Positions 47,421 through 57,735 are shown, counted from the stretch's first letter. The stretch: 64,000 nucleotides of DNA from Aquirhabdus parva (GCF_003351745.1 NZ_CP031222.1:1718207-1782206), one strand, 5' to 3'. Numbers and translations are program-made. The notes: generated by a model from the sequence alone, not told the origin.

Positions 47421-48086
47421 ATGTCGATTCATAAACTATCCATTCAATCTTATTATACTCAAGCCACGGCTCTTGCCGCTGAATATGACCACGGATACCT
47501 TAAGCCCGAGCGACAGGAAAATCTAAGAATCGTTGAAGACTGGTTACCTGATTTCTTTTCAAAAGCCAAAGTCCTTGAAGTTGCTTGCGGGACTGGATAT
47601 TGGACACAATTCATTGCTCCGGCAGCCGAGCATATAGTCGCGATAGACACCGCTCCAGAAACCATACGTATGGCTCGTAAGCGCATAACCAATAGTAAAG
47701 TCTCTTTTATCGACGGGGATGCGTATGAACTTGAACATGATATCGGAAAATTCAACGCGGCCTTCGCAGGGTTCTGGTTTTCCCATATCCCCAAAGCAAG
47801 GCGTCGTGAGTTTATACTCGGACTAAATGCGTTGCTTGAACCGGGTTCAAAAGTTATTTTGATCGATAATCGGTACGTTGAAGGGAGTAGTTCTCCACTA
47901 ACTCAATACGATGCTCACGGTAATACTTACCAAACTCGAATTCTTGAAGATGGTACAGCTCACCGAATTTTAAAAAATTTCCCTTGCGCTTCTGAATTCA
48001 AATCATTAATGATTGATTTGGGTCAACAATGTAAATTTACGAGTTGGGAATATTTTTGGGCATTTGAGTATAAAACTCCGTCCTAA
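47421..48086 (+). CDS. Class I SAM-dependent methyltransferase, unknown substrate
   Basis: 221 aa from ATG 47421, preceded by AAAGGGG; an upstream frame reaches 47397. SAM motif I is KVLEVACGTGYWTQFIAP, followed by acidic VAIDTAPETI (motif post-I) and FIDGDAYEL (motif II). The C-terminal half has ALLEPGSKVILIDNRYVEG. Such proteins are often annotated generically; I cannot name a substrate. It stands alone after oxyR with 260 bases of AT-rich sequence between. Confidence 0.82.
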   Translation: MSIHKLSIQSYYTQATALAAEYDHGYLKPERQENLRIVEDWLPDFFSKAKVLEVACGTGYWTQFIAPAAEHIVAIDTAPETIRMARKRITNSKVSFIDGDAYELEHDIGKFNAAFAGFWFSHIPKARRREFILGLNALLEPGSKVILIDNRYVEGSSSPLTQYDAHGNTYQTRILEDGTAHRILKNFPCASEFKSLMIDLGQQCKFTSWEYFWAFEYKTPS

Positions 48087-48142
48087 TGATGTGAAAAATC
48101 ATCATTTCCAAAATGGGATCTGATGCTACATTGAGAGTCTAG

Positions 48143-48703
48143 ATGATGAATATCTTTAAAACATGTTCTATCTGGTCTATCGTTTTTATCCCACTCATTT
48201 GCCAGGCCGCTACACTCAACGTTAAGGCTGGAGCTTGGGAGGTGACTACGTCAAGTTCAGCCAAAGGTATGACTCTTCCCGCTGAAACGCTTGCGAAGAT
48301 TCCTCCAGCAATGCGTGCAAAAATTGAAGCAGGAATTAAAGCCAATCAAAAACCCCATGTGAATAAAAGTTGCATCACGCAGGCAGATCTTGATCAAAAT
48401 AAAATGCTGAGCGCCAATGAGTTTGGCTCATGTACAAGGAAAGTGATTTCCAGCTCTTCAACTAAAATGACTTTAGAGAGTACCTGCCCAGCACCCCACG
48501 CCTCAACTGCACTAATCACCGTCGAGGCATTAAACCCAGAGAATATGATCGGAACGATTGATATCACCGCAGCATCAGTAAAGACACATATTGATATTAA
48601 AGGGCATTGGTTGACATCCAATTGCTCAGGTATAGAGGAGCGACCAAACTGGAAAGCGAAAATGGAGTCTTATCGTCAACAGTTGCCACAAAACAGCAAG
48701 TAA
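48143..48703 (+). CDS. DUF3617 exported protein
   Basis: 186 aa. Signal peptide (residues 1-22, ending in CQA). Mature part starts TLNVKAGAWEVTTSSS, the DUF3617 start, and has conserved Cys residues in KSCITQADL, GSCTRKV, STCPAP and SNCSG, probably two disulfides. The C-terminal 30 residues are basic and helical. Function is unknown; periplasmic. Confidence 0.85.
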   Translation: MMNIFKTCSIWSIVFIPLICQAATLNVKAGAWEVTTSSSAKGMTLPAETLAKIPPAMRAKIEAGIKANQKPHVNKSCITQADLDQNKMLSANEFGSCTRKVISSSSTKMTLESTCPAPHASTALITVEALNPENMIGTIDITAASVKTHIDIKGHWLTSNCSGIEERPNWKAKMESYRQQLPQNSK

Positions 48704-48719
48704 TTTTTATTTTAGAAAG

Positions 48720-48747
48720 ATGAAGCTGAATAAATATCCAGCTTCAT
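48720..48747. terminator. 9-bp hairpin between DUF3617 gene and ppk
   Basis: ATGAAGCTG and CAGCTTCAT with a 10-base loop, between two converging genes. On the minus strand a mixed T-rich run follows; probably a bidirectional terminator. Confidence 0.55.
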
Positions 48748-48765
48748 ACGCTGCATCCTCTAGGA

Positions 48766-50847
48766 CTAGCGTGCTAATTTCTCAAGCAGTATTGATTGAG
48801 CCATATGTAATGGCTCCCCTTCTTTAGGGACGACACGCTCCCATATACCTTCTTTGGTGAGATTCCAAGCTTGTTGATTATCTTCAAGATAGTTCTGCAG
48901 ACCTTGTTGAATAATCCGACGACGCAGATGCCCATTGTCTATAGGGAAACACACCTCGACGCGAGAGAATAAATTACGATCCATCCAATCGGCACTGGCA
49001 CAATAGACCTTCGGTTCTCCACCACTTCCGAAGTAATAAACACGGGTATGCTCTAGAAAGCGACCGACAATTGAACGTACGTTAATATTATCAGACAATC
49101 CTGGAACACCTGGGCGTAAACAGCAGGTAGAACGAATAATCAGCTCAACTTTTACACCGGCTTGCGAGGCTTTATAAAGCGCGTCAATCAATTGGCGCTC
49201 AGTCAAAGCATTTACTTTAACAATGATGTGCCCACCTTTGCCAGATTTGGCAAAGCCAATTTCTTCATCAATATATGCAAGAAGTTGCGGATGTAGAGTG
49301 AACGGTGCATGTAATAATTTCTGTAATTTTGCAGCCTTCCCCATGCCTGTAAGTTCTTGGAAAATTTTATGGACATCTTCAGATAACTGCGGATTTGCCG
49401 ATAGTAAACCGTAATCGGTATACATCCGGGCATTGCCAGCGTGGTAGTTTCCTGTTCCCAAGTGTACATAACGGGTCAGTTTGTCACCTTCGCGACGCAC
49501 AACTAAAATCATTTTAGCATGGGTTTTATAACCAACAATTCCATAAACGACGACAGCTCCTGCTTCTTGCAAGATGTTGGCGACTTCCATATTAGACTCT
49601 TCATCGAAGCGTGCACGAAGTTCAATAATAGCGGTTACTTCTTTGCCTTGACGTGCGGCATCAGCCAAAATTTGTACAATCTCAGAGTCAGCACCGCTGC
49701 GGTACAGCGTTTGCTTGATTGCCAAGACCTGTGGGTCACGCGCGGCTTCACGGAGAAAATTGATAACTGGTGCAAAAGATTCAAAAGGGTGATGAATTAA
49801 AATATCTTGCTTTTTAATTGCGGCAAAAATGTCTTCAGAGCTTTTTAACGCCGCAGGCATTGCCGGTGTGAAGGATTTATAGCGCATTTTAGGTCGATTA
49901 AAGTTCGACAATAGACGTGCTAAATTTACGGGACCGTTCACTTTATATAATTGAGTTTGATTCAAACCAAAACGACGTAGTAAATATTCAACGATATTTT
50001 CAGGGCAATGGCTAGTGACCTCAAGACGTACAGCCCGTCCAAAGCGGCGAGAACTCAGTCCGCCTTTCAATGCTTTGGCAACGTCTTCAGCTTCTTCATC
50101 AAACTCTAAGTCAGCATTTCGCGTGACACGGAATTGATGACAACCAGTGGCTGACATTCCTGGGAATAACTCACTCACATGTTCATGAATAATTGCCGAC
50201 AGCATTACATGATGTTCAAATCCGCCGGTTAAATGATCTGGCAAACGAACTACACGTGGAAGTGAGCGTGGTGCCGGAACAATTGCAAATTTTATATCGC
50301 GGCCAAAAGCATCTTTACCATCTAAGGTAACGATGAAGTTCAAGCTTTTATTGACCAAGCGAGGAAATGGATGCGCAGGATCCAAGCTAATTGGTGTTAG
50401 TACAGGTAAAACTTGTTCGCGAAAATATTGATGAACCCAAGTCGCTTGGTCATTAGTTAGCTCTTCGCGGCGCAAGAAGCGAATATTTTCTTCGGCAAGT
50501 GCGGGTAATACTTCTTCATTTAAAATTCGGTATTGACGATCAATTGCGGCATGTGCTGTTTCTGAAATTTTTGCAAGGATCTCCGATGGATGCATGCCAT
50601 CAGGAGTCGTTGTATCATCACTATAACTCAACTGCTGCATCAAGCCTGCAACGCGCACTTCAAAAAATTCATCCATATTACGTGAGAAAATGAGCAGGAA
50701 AACCAAGCGCTCAATGACCGGGTGTAATGGATCAACAGCCTGCTCAAGTACGCGTAAATGAAAGTCTAATAAGGACAGATCGCGATTCAGATAGCGAACG
50801 CTTTGATCGTATTCAATCGCTTCAGAAGTTTGGACGGCCTGATTCAT
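48766..50847 (-). CDS. ppk: Polyphosphate kinase 1
   Basis: Reversible transfer of ATP gamma-phosphate to inorganic polyphosphate. 693 aa with the N-terminal [17 protein letters not shown]-like start (YLNRDLSLL), head domain, and two phospholipase-D-like C-terminal domains. The phospho-accepting His is in [13 protein letters not shown], with the second conserved His in [24 protein letters not shown] upstream of the ATG. No adjacent ppx. Confidence 0.96.
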   Translation of the reverse strand: MNQAVQTSEAIEYDQSVRYLNRDLSLLDFHLRVLEQAVDPLHPVIERLVFLLIFSRNMDEFFEVRVAGLMQQLSYSDDTTTPDGMHPSEILAKISETAHAAIDRQYRILNEEVLPALAEENIRFLRREELTNDQATWVHQYFREQVLPVLTPISLDPAHPFPRLVNKSLNFIVTLDGKDAFGRDIKFAIVPAPRSLPRVVRLPDHLTGGFEHHVMLSAIIHEHVSELFPGMSATGCHQFRVTRNADLEFDEEAEDVAKALKGGLSSRRFGRAVRLEVTSHCPENIVEYLLRRFGLNQTQLYKVNGPVNLARLLSNFNRPKMRYKSFTPAMPAALKSSEDIFAAIKKQDILIHHPFESFAPVINFLREAARDPQVLAIKQTLYRSGADSEIVQILADAARQGKEVTAIIELRARFDEESNMEVANILQEAGAVVVYGIVGYKTHAKMILVVRREGDKLTRYVHLGTGNYHAGNARMYTDYGLLSANPQLSEDVHKIFQELTGMGKAAKLQKLLHAPFTLHPQLLAYIDEEIGFAKSGKGGHIIVKVNALTERQLIDALYKASQAGVKVELIIRSTCCLRPGVPGLSDNINVRSIVGRFLEHTRVYYFGSGGEPKVYCASADWMDRNLFSRVEVCFPIDNGHLRRRIIQQGLQNYLEDNQQAWNLTKEGIWERVVPKEGEPLHMAQSILLEKLAR

Positions 50848-51051
50848 GATATTCCTAGCTTTTCAAATAAGTATGGTCAAAATGGGGTGAGTATATGCAG
50901 GTTGCTGGTATCGAAATCTGTTTGAAATAGTGTTTTAACAATCATTTGCATGTTTCCTCTCTATTGTGGAGATGGAATATGACAGTTTATTGACAGATAC
51001 TGAGCCGTAGCTTTTTCAACACTATCTCAAATTACATTCGCCGCATCAACT

Positions 51052-51729
51052 CTATTCAGGGGTGCGAGAATACTCCATGTAGCGCCTAATGAGCCCAACA
51101 CGACGTAGCATTTTACGATCTTTGGGATTCACTTGATAATACACAGGATTCGGCACAAGTCCTGCTAGCTTTGCTGCTTCGGCAGCATTAATTTGCGATG
51201 CAGATTTGCCATAGTAATATTGAGCTGCAGCCTCTATCCCATAAATACCACGTCCAAACTCAATCACATTCAGATACACTTCTAAGATACGCTGTTTGCT
51301 CCACATTCGCTCCATCATCCACGTGATAATAGCCTCTTCACCCTTACGAATATAAGAACGCTGATTAGTCAGGAATAGATTTTTGGCCAATTGTTGGCTG
51401 ATCGTCGAGCCCCCTGCTACGACATGCCCTTTTTTATCATTTTTTTGCAGTGCGGCACGGATACCATCCCAATCAAATCCATGATGGTATATAAACTTGG
51501 CATCTTCGCCTGCGATCAATGCACGTTTTACATGGATACTAATATTTGCATCATCGACCCATTGTTGATCAAGCGGCTTTCCTTCGGAGCTCCAACTATA
51601 AGCACGCATAAACATGGAGTGATGAACAGGAAAGTGCTGCCACCATAATAAACATGCAAATACCCAGAGCTGAACGGCAAGGAATAATGACACTAGAACC
51701 AACAGGCTGCGAATCAATAGAGCTTTCAT
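51052..51729 (-). CDS. mtgA: Monofunctional biosynthetic peptidoglycan transglycosylase MtgA
   Basis: GT51 glycosyltransferase that polymerises lipid II, without a penicillin-binding domain. N-terminal membrane anchor (about 5-28). Catalytic Glu in AGEDAKFIYHHGFDW, then GGSTISQQLAKNLFL and RKGEEAIITWMMER with the second Glu, followed by EVYLNVIEFGRGIYGIEAAA. 225 aa. Separated from ppk by 204 bases with no visible gene. Confidence 0.95.
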   Translation of the reverse strand: MKALLIRSLLVLVSLFLAVQLWVFACLLWWQHFPVHHSMFMRAYSWSSEGKPLDQQWVDDANISIHVKRALIAGEDAKFIYHHGFDWDGIRAALQKNDKKGHVVAGGSTISQQLAKNLFLTNQRSYIRKGEEAIITWMMERMWSKQRILEVYLNVIEFGRGIYGIEAAAQYYYGKSASQINAAEAAKLAGLVPNPVYYQVNPKDRKMLRRVGLIRRYMEYSRTPE

Positions 51730-51924
51730 GTACGCCTAAGCATCAAAAAAAGTTAAGATGACTTAAGCATAGCCGATTTAACGATGATTCATGTTCGGAA
51801 ACAGCACCTCTTGAAAATTAAATGAATACTTTTTGATTCTATTTTCAACAAATACATTGAATACTAGGATATTTCTTTGAATTCGCATCAATCACTTCTT
51901 TTAACCAAGGTCTATTAGATATCG

Positions 51925-52209
51925 ATGACATGGATTCTATACGCCACACAAGGCTGTCATTTATGCGAAAACGCAACACTTTTATTGCAGCAGCTAGCAA
52001 TGGCTCGTTTTGTTGATTGGTACCATCAAGATATTATTGATTTAGCACAAGAGGAAACGGAACGATTAGGCTTATTTATTCCCGTTCTCAAGATCAAGCA
52101 TGAAGAACATCATTGGCCCTTTTCATTGGTTGAACTTATACAGTGGCATCAGGAACAACATCAGACTGCAGTCCAAATCCCATCTGAAATTTTAAAATCA
52201 ACAGACTAG
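51925..52209 (+). CDS. Glutaredoxin-like (DUF836) protein
   Basis: 94 aa thioredoxin-fold protein. The redox motif is at the start: LYATQGCHLCENATLLL (CxxC at 11-14). FIPVLKI is the cis-proline segment of the fold. The family is related to glutaredoxin, but its substrate is unknown. It lies 7-13 bases upstream of the rhomboid gene, in the same direction. Confidence 0.85.
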   Translation: MTWILYATQGCHLCENATLLLQQLAMARFVDWYHQDIIDLAQEETERLGLFIPVLKIKHEEHHWPFSLVELIQWHQEQHQTAVQIPSEILKSTD

Positions 52210-52222
52210 GAGTTGATTGAGC

Positions 52223-52999
52223 ATGTTTTTATCTAACGTGAAGACTTTGAGATTAACGGGATTTTTTCTTTTAATAAACATCTTAGTTTTTACTATTGAA
52301 ACATTGAATGGCGTCAATGTTTTTAGTCCATCAACTGTCGATTTACTTCGCTGGGGTGCTAACTTTGCACCACTGACATTGACTGGGGATAGCTGGCGGT
52401 TACTCAGTAATATGTTTTTGCATATAGGAATTATCCATTTGGCTGTGAATTGCTGGGCACTCTATGCATTTGGTATTTATACAGAATTTTATTATGGCAG
52501 ACTCTACTATTTAGGCTTGTATTTAAGTGCAGGTCTAGTTGGAAGCTTAGTGAGCCTTATGCATAATCAGGCTAGCGTAGAGATGATGTTTAAGGGTGAT
52601 ATTCCCCCTATTAGTGCTGGTGCATCTGGTGCCATCATGGGTTTAGGAGGTGCTTTAATTATTGCAGCATGGCGTCCAAAAAGTGGGCTGCATGTTAATC
52701 AGACGTTGAAACTAAAACCGCTATTGGCCATTATGGCGATCAATTTTGCATTTGGCTTAAGTGTCCAAGGGATTGATAATGCGGCGCATTTTGGTGGTTT
52801 ATTGACTGGGGCACTGGTTGGATTGGTTTTCTCTCTTACTGACCAACGATCTCCTACTGTTAAAAAGTTATTCAGAGTCAGCATTTTTTTTCTTTTACTC
52901 CTAGTCAGTTGGATCATATTAAAACAGCTTCAAGAACAAGCTGCTGAGCTCTTGCCTATACGTGCAGATATATTGTCAGAGTTGAAACTTCATCCATAA
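52223..52999 (+). CDS. Rhomboid-family intramembrane serine protease
   Basis: 258 aa with about six to seven membrane helices. Catalytic Ser in SAGASGAIMGLGG and His in NAAHFGGLLTGALVG; the WRLLSNMFLHIGIIHLAVNCWAL segment is the conserved L1/helix 2 region. Cuts membrane proteins near their transmembrane helices; substrate unknown. Starts at ATG 52223 or TTG 52217, with AGGAG upstream. Confidence 0.92.
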   Translation: MFLSNVKTLRLTGFFLLINILVFTIETLNGVNVFSPSTVDLLRWGANFAPLTLTGDSWRLLSNMFLHIGIIHLAVNCWALYAFGIYTEFYYGRLYYLGLYLSAGLVGSLVSLMHNQASVEMMFKGDIPPISAGASGAIMGLGGALIIAAWRPKSGLHVNQTLKLKPLLAIMAINFAFGLSVQGIDNAAHFGGLLTGALVGLVFSLTDQRSPTVKKLFRVSIFFLLLLVSWIILKQLQEQAAELLPIRADILSELKLHP

Positions 53000-53006
53000 T
53001 CAAGAA

Positions 53007-53027
53007 TTGAGTCTGTGACAAACTCAA
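53007..53027. repeat. Near-perfect 21-base palindrome after the rhomboid gene
   Basis: TTGAGT..ACTCAA outer arms and TGT..ACA inner arms around a central G, with one C/A mismatch. Located eight bases after the rhomboid stop codon. No T tract follows, so an operator is possible. Confidence 0.35.
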
Positions 53028-53231
53028 GGGGATAAGCGGCTCTTTACACGAGGATGTTATATCCTGTAGATGAAAAGTAGCTTTTTGCTTTATAGTCTTA
53101 GGGTTGCCGTATTTGGGAGCTATACTCATTGAATAAGTATTTTTTTTGATTTCTTTCATTACGTATAAAAACAGCCTCAAAAGCGGCGTTAGTTTAATTG
53201 CTATACTTTATGCTAAAAACAGGATTTTTGA

Positions 53232-53615
53232 ATGTCTATACACCCCGATCCATCCATTAATACACGCAATGTTTTGGGTGAACCTTTGGCAAGCTGTTGT
53301 TTTAGCCCAATAACGGGTTATTACCGCGACGGATTCTGTCATACCGGATTACAGGATTTCGGTTTGCATACGGTTTGCGTACAAGTGACTGCAGAGTTTT
53401 TAAGTTTTTCGATGCAAATGGGAAATGATTTGGTTACACCAATCCCCCAATTTGATTTTCAGGGTTTGGTACCAGGTGACTATTGGTGCTTATGTGTCAC
53501 ACGTTGGAAAGAAGCTCTGGATGCTGGTGTTGCACCAAAGGTCAAATTAGAAGCATGCCATGCTGCGGCATTGTCGGTGGTTACCCTAGAAGAACTTCGT
53601 GAGTACGCTATTTAG
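53232..53615 (+). CDS. DUF2237 family protein
   Basis: 127 aa. Strongly patterned sequence: NVLGEPLASCCFSPITGYYRDGFC, then TVCVQVTAEFLSFSMQMGNDLVTPIP, GDYWCLCVTRWKEAL and the closing VTLEELREYA. The family is conserved and widely distributed; several Cys residues suggest metal binding, but no function is established. AGGA at good spacing before the ATG. Confidence 0.9.
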   Translation: MSIHPDPSINTRNVLGEPLASCCFSPITGYYRDGFCHTGLQDFGLHTVCVQVTAEFLSFSMQMGNDLVTPIPQFDFQGLVPGDYWCLCVTRWKEALDAGVAPKVKLEACHAAALSVVTLEELREYAI

Positions 53616-53684
53616 GAAATGGATAGTGATTTAGCACTCCCCGAAAAGAGTCTATAAATTTTGATTAAAGATAATTAATTTTTT

Positions 53685-53693
53685 TGGGATAAT
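53685..53693 (+). promoter_or_regulatory. Predicted extended -10 promoter upstream of fbp
   Basis: TGG GATAAT (TGn plus hexamer) 111 bases before the fbp start. A TTGATT at 53661-53666 is 21 bases upstream, too far for a normal spacer; an extended -10 would compensate. Confidence 0.4.
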
Positions 53694-53803
53694 TCGCGCT
53701 AAAATAACCTTCTGCCCAATTCGCTGTCTGTAACCCTTTAATCACGACGCTCATGTTCGTGAAAAAAGCTATTTATATCAATTCATCTACACAGAGTGAC
53801 TCT

Positions 53804-54832
53804 ATGTCTGCGATTACACTTAATCAATATCTTTTGACTCGTCAAGCCAATAGCCATTCTCCAAGACGTATTAATCACTTATCCGTAGACCTGACACAAT
53901 TGATTTTGCAAACAGCAATCGCATGTAAAGGGATCAGTGCTGCGTTACATAAAGGCGCGTTGGCAGGGATTTTGGGTAGTGCCAATACAGACAATGTTCA
54001 GGGTGAAACACAAAAGAAACTGGACATTATTTCTAATGTTTTAATGGTTGATACATTACTTGGGGGTGGACAGGCTGCAGCGATTGCTTCTGAAGAAATG
54101 GATGAAATGATTGTGGCGAGTGATTCTGGTCGCTATCTGATTTTGTTTGACCCTTTAGATGGCTCAAGCAATATTGATGTGAACATGAGTGTAGGAACGA
54201 TCTTCTCGATTTTAGAGCGTCCAAACAGCAATGCAGTCACGACTGAAGATTTCTTTCAGGCGGGTCAACATCAAGTTGCCGCGGGTTATGCACTTTACGG
54301 CCCTTCAACACTGCTTGTTTTAACATTGGGTGATGGCGTCGACGTCTTTACACTAGATCGTGATCTCGGTGAGTTTATTCTCACCTCCGAGAAGTTGACG
54401 ATTCCTGAAGATACTCAAGAATTTGCAATTAACATGTCAAACCAGCGTCATTGGGAGCCCCCAATGCAGCGCTATATTAGCGAATGCTTAGAAGGTAAGA
54501 CGGGTGTGCGTGGTAAGGATTTCAATATGCGTTGGGTTGCATCTATGGTTGGAGATGTACATCGTATTTTGATTCGTGGCGGCATATTTATGTATCCATA
54601 CGATCTTAAAGACCCGAAAAAAGCGGGAAAGTTGCGTTTGATGTACGAAGCTAACCCGATGAGCTTTTTAATCGAGCAAGCAGGTGGTGCCTCTACGACA
54701 GGTCGCCAACGTATTATGGATGTCAATCCTGATGGGCTACATCAACGTGTTCCTGTGGTATTGGGTTCGCGCAATGAGGTGTTACGTGTAACACATTATC
54801 ATTTATCGCCTAATTCCGAATTTCAAGAGTAA
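53804..54832 (+). CDS. fbp: Fructose-1,6-bisphosphatase class 1
   Basis: Gluconeogenic phosphatase. 342 aa from ATG 53804 ([14 protein letters not shown]), a typical start for the family; the frame extends to ATG 53753. Signatures: [28 protein letters not shown] and the metal/phosphate loop [16 protein letters not shown], then GIFMYPYD and [18 protein letters not shown]. Acinetobacter relatives grow on organic acids and need this step for sugar synthesis. Confidence 0.94.
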   Translation: MSAITLNQYLLTRQANSHSPRRINHLSVDLTQLILQTAIACKGISAALHKGALAGILGSANTDNVQGETQKKLDIISNVLMVDTLLGGGQAAAIASEEMDEMIVASDSGRYLILFDPLDGSSNIDVNMSVGTIFSILERPNSNAVTTEDFFQAGQHQVAAGYALYGPSTLLVLTLGDGVDVFTLDRDLGEFILTSEKLTIPEDTQEFAINMSNQRHWEPPMQRYISECLEGKTGVRGKDFNMRWVASMVGDVHRILIRGGIFMYPYDLKDPKKAGKLRLMYEANPMSFLIEQAGGASTTGRQRIMDVNPDGLHQRVPVVLGSRNEVLRVTHYHLSPNSEFQE

Positions 54833-54898
54833 TCTTCGATATTTCAAAGTATTAAGCGTCTAGCTCTCTTGGTTTCATATTAAGGTATTGTTTGTTTT

Positions 54899-55693
54899 AT
54901 GCTTCCCGAAAAACCCTTTTTGCCGATCACGTCTCGTGACAATCCACGTTTAAAACATTTACGTGGTTTGCTTGAGCATGCAAGTGTTCGACGAAAATCG
55001 AGCCAAACGGTACTTGAAGGCATTCATTTATTGGATGCTTATCAACGCGCGGGAAAGATCCCAGATAGTATCTTTATTGCAGAAAGCGCACAAACACATC
55101 CTGAAGCAAATGATCTGTTGGATGCATGGCCTAGCGTCGCGCGTTTTATTCTTCCTGATGCGCTATACAAAGAAATGCGTACCTTGGGTCAGGGCATCGA
55201 TATTATGGCTTTGATTGATACTGCATTTGTAGCATTGCCTGAGCAATTGAATACGGATGTTTTGATTCTTGAAGATGTTCAAGATGCGGGTAATGTGGGC
55301 ACACTTTTACGTACCGCTGCAGCTGCAGGGATTAAACAAGTTATTTGTACAAAAGGTACTGCCCTCGTCTGGTCTCCTCGCGTTTTGCGCGCGGGTATGG
55401 GAGCTCAATTTGGCATACAAGTTATTGAGCATGCTGATATTAAAGAGATTCTTGAGCGTTTAACGATACCGTTACATGCAACAAGTTCACATGCAAATCA
55501 GAGTTTATATGCGCTGAATCTTAAAACCCCAATTGCATGGCTTATGGGCAATGAGGGTCAAGGTGCAAGTCAAATTGCTTTAGAGAATGCAATTTCAGTC
55601 AGTATCCCACAGCCTGGTGGCCAAGAGTCACTTAATGTTGCGGTTGCAGGGGCGGTATGTATGTTTGAAATGGTTCGGCAAAGACTGATTTAG
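54899..55693 (+). CDS. SpoU/TrmH-family RNA 2'-O-methyltransferase (RlmB-like)
   Basis: 264 aa SPOUT enzyme that methylates a ribose in rRNA or tRNA. N-terminal substrate-binding L30e-like domain (TSRDNPRLKHLRGLLEHASVR, TVLEGIHLLDAYQRAG), then the trefoil-knot domain with motif 1 VQDAGNVGTLLRTAAAAG, motif 2 MGNEGQGAS and motif 3 QESLNVAVAGAVCMFE. Exact nucleotide target cannot be read. AAGG upstream. It is 66 bases downstream of fbp and reads into a convergent deoxyinosine glycosylase. Confidence 0.88.
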   Translation: MLPEKPFLPITSRDNPRLKHLRGLLEHASVRRKSSQTVLEGIHLLDAYQRAGKIPDSIFIAESAQTHPEANDLLDAWPSVARFILPDALYKEMRTLGQGIDIMALIDTAFVALPEQLNTDVLILEDVQDAGNVGTLLRTAAAAGIKQVICTKGTALVWSPRVLRAGMGAQFGIQVIEHADIKEILERLTIPLHATSSHANQSLYALNLKTPIAWLMGNEGQGASQIALENAISVSIPQPGGQESLNVAVAGAVCMFEMVRQRLI

Positions 55694-55709
55694 TCCTCCC
55701 CCTTTTTTA

Positions 55710-56222
55710 TCATTTCAGAGTATCCAGTACAATACGCCATGCATCCAACTTCGCCTCAAATGACATCCCTGCATGTGCGGGACTGGTTGATGGCAATCGT
55801 AGATATTCAATATTGAAACTCTTAACTTTAGCTAAAGCATGGCGTTTAAATGATGCTTCAGCTTTTGCACCATTGAAGAAAACGTGCCTAATCTTTGGAT
55901 AATTTTGGAATAAAGTTTTAAAGTCGTTCTCAGTTTCTGTCTCCGGCACAATACTTGAATCTAAACTGCCATGACGTTGACAGGTTCGGAGTACATCCCA
56001 AAGCGCTATGCCTGAGGACTTTAAATGCATAAGCTTTTCTGGATAAGATGCATCTTGATCAATATCCAAAAGTAGTGACATCACGCGCCAAAATGCATTC
56101 TGTGGATGTGCATAGTACTGCTCTTCAGTCAAAGATTTAACGCCAGGCATACTTCCTAAAATCAAAACACGGGCTGAATCAGAGATCACAGGTTCAAAGC
56201 TACGGATCAATACACCACTCAT
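55710..56222 (-). CDS. DNA-deoxyinosine glycosylase (UDG family 6 / HDG)
   Basis: 170 aa. Motif 1 LILGSMPGVKSLTEEQYYAHP-then-QNAFW is the HDG version of the uracil-DNA glycosylase active-site loop, and motif 2 LPSTSPAHAGMSFEAKLDAW is the DNA-intercalation segment; FFNGAKAEASF is conserved. It excises hypoxanthine (deaminated adenine) from DNA. It starts 30 bases after the nadV stop on the same strand. Confidence 0.88.
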   Translation of the reverse strand: MSGVLIRSFEPVISDSARVLILGSMPGVKSLTEEQYYAHPQNAFWRVMSLLLDIDQDASYPEKLMHLKSSGIALWDVLRTCQRHGSLDSSIVPETETENDFKTLFQNYPKIRHVFFNGAKAEASFKRHALAKVKSFNIEYLRLPSTSPAHAGMSFEAKLDAWRIVLDTLK

Positions 56223-56254
56223 GATTCAGCTCGTATTATCAAAATCATCGACAT

Positions 56255-57685
56255 TTAATCGCCCCAACCGGCGCGTTTACGAATTTCAGTCAAGGTGACT
56301 TCATGTAATAGCTTGCCATTCTCAAAGATGGGTTGGAGGAGATTTTTTCTTCCTACAAGCTCATCTAAACGAATTGTTTCAATGCCATGTTCAGTTTCAA
56401 TTACGGCTAATCGTCCGCGCTTACTGCGTTTGGCTTGGCTGGTGATAGGGTCTTTATAAACATCACGCCATATCCCTCCGACATCCGCTGCGCTCGCTTT
56501 CATCGCCCAGCCCAGTGTGTCGCGATCGACTTGCTGTAATAAACCACCGCCCATGCCGAATGCCAAGTTATCGACGCTAAACCCTGCAACGATAATTGCA
56601 TCTAAAATTGTCTGCAAACTTACAGCGTTGATGCCATCTCCTTGGATAATGCGGACATAATCTGGTAGGACCTTATAGCCTTTTTCATTGATACGATAAC
56701 CAAAGCGTACGGCCAAGCGTTCTAGTGACTCGCGTACAATCTTGACTGGGTCTCCACTGTCAGGGCGAATCACTAAGACACCGCCTTGCTGCTTGACTTC
56801 CTCGCGTAGCTCCCCCCCCCACAGATTATCAATGGCATTCCACAAATCATAGCTATCACTGACTACTGCTAGGATTTTTCCGGGACCACCAAATTGACGG
56901 AGCATATTACGATAGGCATCTACCTCTCCCTCTCGCCCCCATGAGGTAATCGTACTGTGCTCTGCAGCAGGAATTGAAAATCCTGCGATTTGTTCTGGAG
57001 TCGTCATTCCGTACCAACGTGTGGCGGCAATTAAACTACTGACAGTGTCAGTGCCCATGAAATTCACTAGATGCCCTAAACCACCCAGTGCTGCACTTTC
57101 TAAGCTTGAGACACCACGCGCGCCAAAGTCATGGAGTTTGAATGGCAGCCCACTTAGTGATTCACAGGTTTTTTCCATCGCGCGGTGAATGATCTGGCGA
57201 CAGGCATAACTTTGACTCGCCACTGTCGATGGATACCAAATAGCGCGCAACAATGCCGTTTCAAGAAAACTCGTCAGCCAATAGCATTTCGGATCAGTAT
57301 TGACGATCTGTAGCACGGCATTTTTTGCAGGAAGAACAGTACCTTCAGCAAGCGCTTCAATTGCAATCGGCAAGAATCCATGATGTTGATCAACAATATA
57401 TTGCCAACCGTCACGGTGAAAGGGTACGCCATGAGCATTTAATAGTAATGCAGCCTCTTCAACATCTGTAGATGTGATCGGATGCGATAGATATTCAATT
57501 AAAAATGCCTGTAAACCAAAAAATACCACTTCAGAAAACAAACCACCACGCGGTTCGATATAGCTTGAGATAAAACGTGTGTCCGGGGGATATTGCAACC
57601 AATGCGAGTATTTGTAGCTATCGCTATTCAGCAGCATGTTGCTAAGACGGTTCGTTAGTTGACCGATTTTATTTGCGGATGCCAT
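56255..57685 (-). CDS. nadV: Nicotinamide phosphoribosyltransferase NadV
   Basis: Makes NMN from nicotinamide and PRPP, bypassing deamidation. 476 aa. Signatures: DSYKYSHWLQYPP, SYIEPRGG, KLHDFGARGVSS, FSIPAAEHSTI, VVSDSYDLWNA, VIRPDSGDP, and IQGDGIN near the C-terminus. AGGAG is seven bases before the ATG. A G9 homopolymer interrupts codons for W-G-G-E (56812-56820 as C on the plus strand). It is paired with the NadM-Nudix gene 100 bases upstream, the same layout as in some vibriophages and Francisella-type salvage. Confidence 0.95.
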   Translation of the reverse strand: MASANKIGQLTNRLSNMLLNSDSYKYSHWLQYPPDTRFISSYIEPRGGLFSEVVFFGLQAFLIEYLSHPITSTDVEEAALLLNAHGVPFHRDGWQYIVDQHHGFLPIAIEALAEGTVLPAKNAVLQIVNTDPKCYWLTSFLETALLRAIWYPSTVASQSYACRQIIHRAMEKTCESLSGLPFKLHDFGARGVSSLESAALGGLGHLVNFMGTDTVSSLIAATRWYGMTTPEQIAGFSIPAAEHSTITSWGREGEVDAYRNMLRQFGGPGKILAVVSDSYDLWNAIDNLWGGELREEVKQQGGVLVIRPDSGDPVKIVRESLERLAVRFGYRINEKGYKVLPDYVRIIQGDGINAVSLQTILDAIIVAGFSVDNLAFGMGGGLLQQVDRDTLGWAMKASAADVGGIWRDVYKDPITSQAKRSKRGRLAVIETEHGIETIRLDELVGRKNLLQPIFENGKLLHEVTLTEIRKRAGWGD

Positions 57686-57726
57686 GCCAGAACTCCTCTG
57701 TCGGGCAGTGAATAATAAGAGTCAGC

Positions 57727-57735
57727 CGTCTATCG
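57727..57735. promoter_or_regulatory. CGTCTATCG motif upstream of nadV
   Basis: The word CGTCTATCG here, within the short inverted repeat AGCCG-TCTAT-CGGCT, recurs at 58893-58901 upstream of the NadM-Nudix gene. Candidate regulatory site. Confidence 0.35.
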
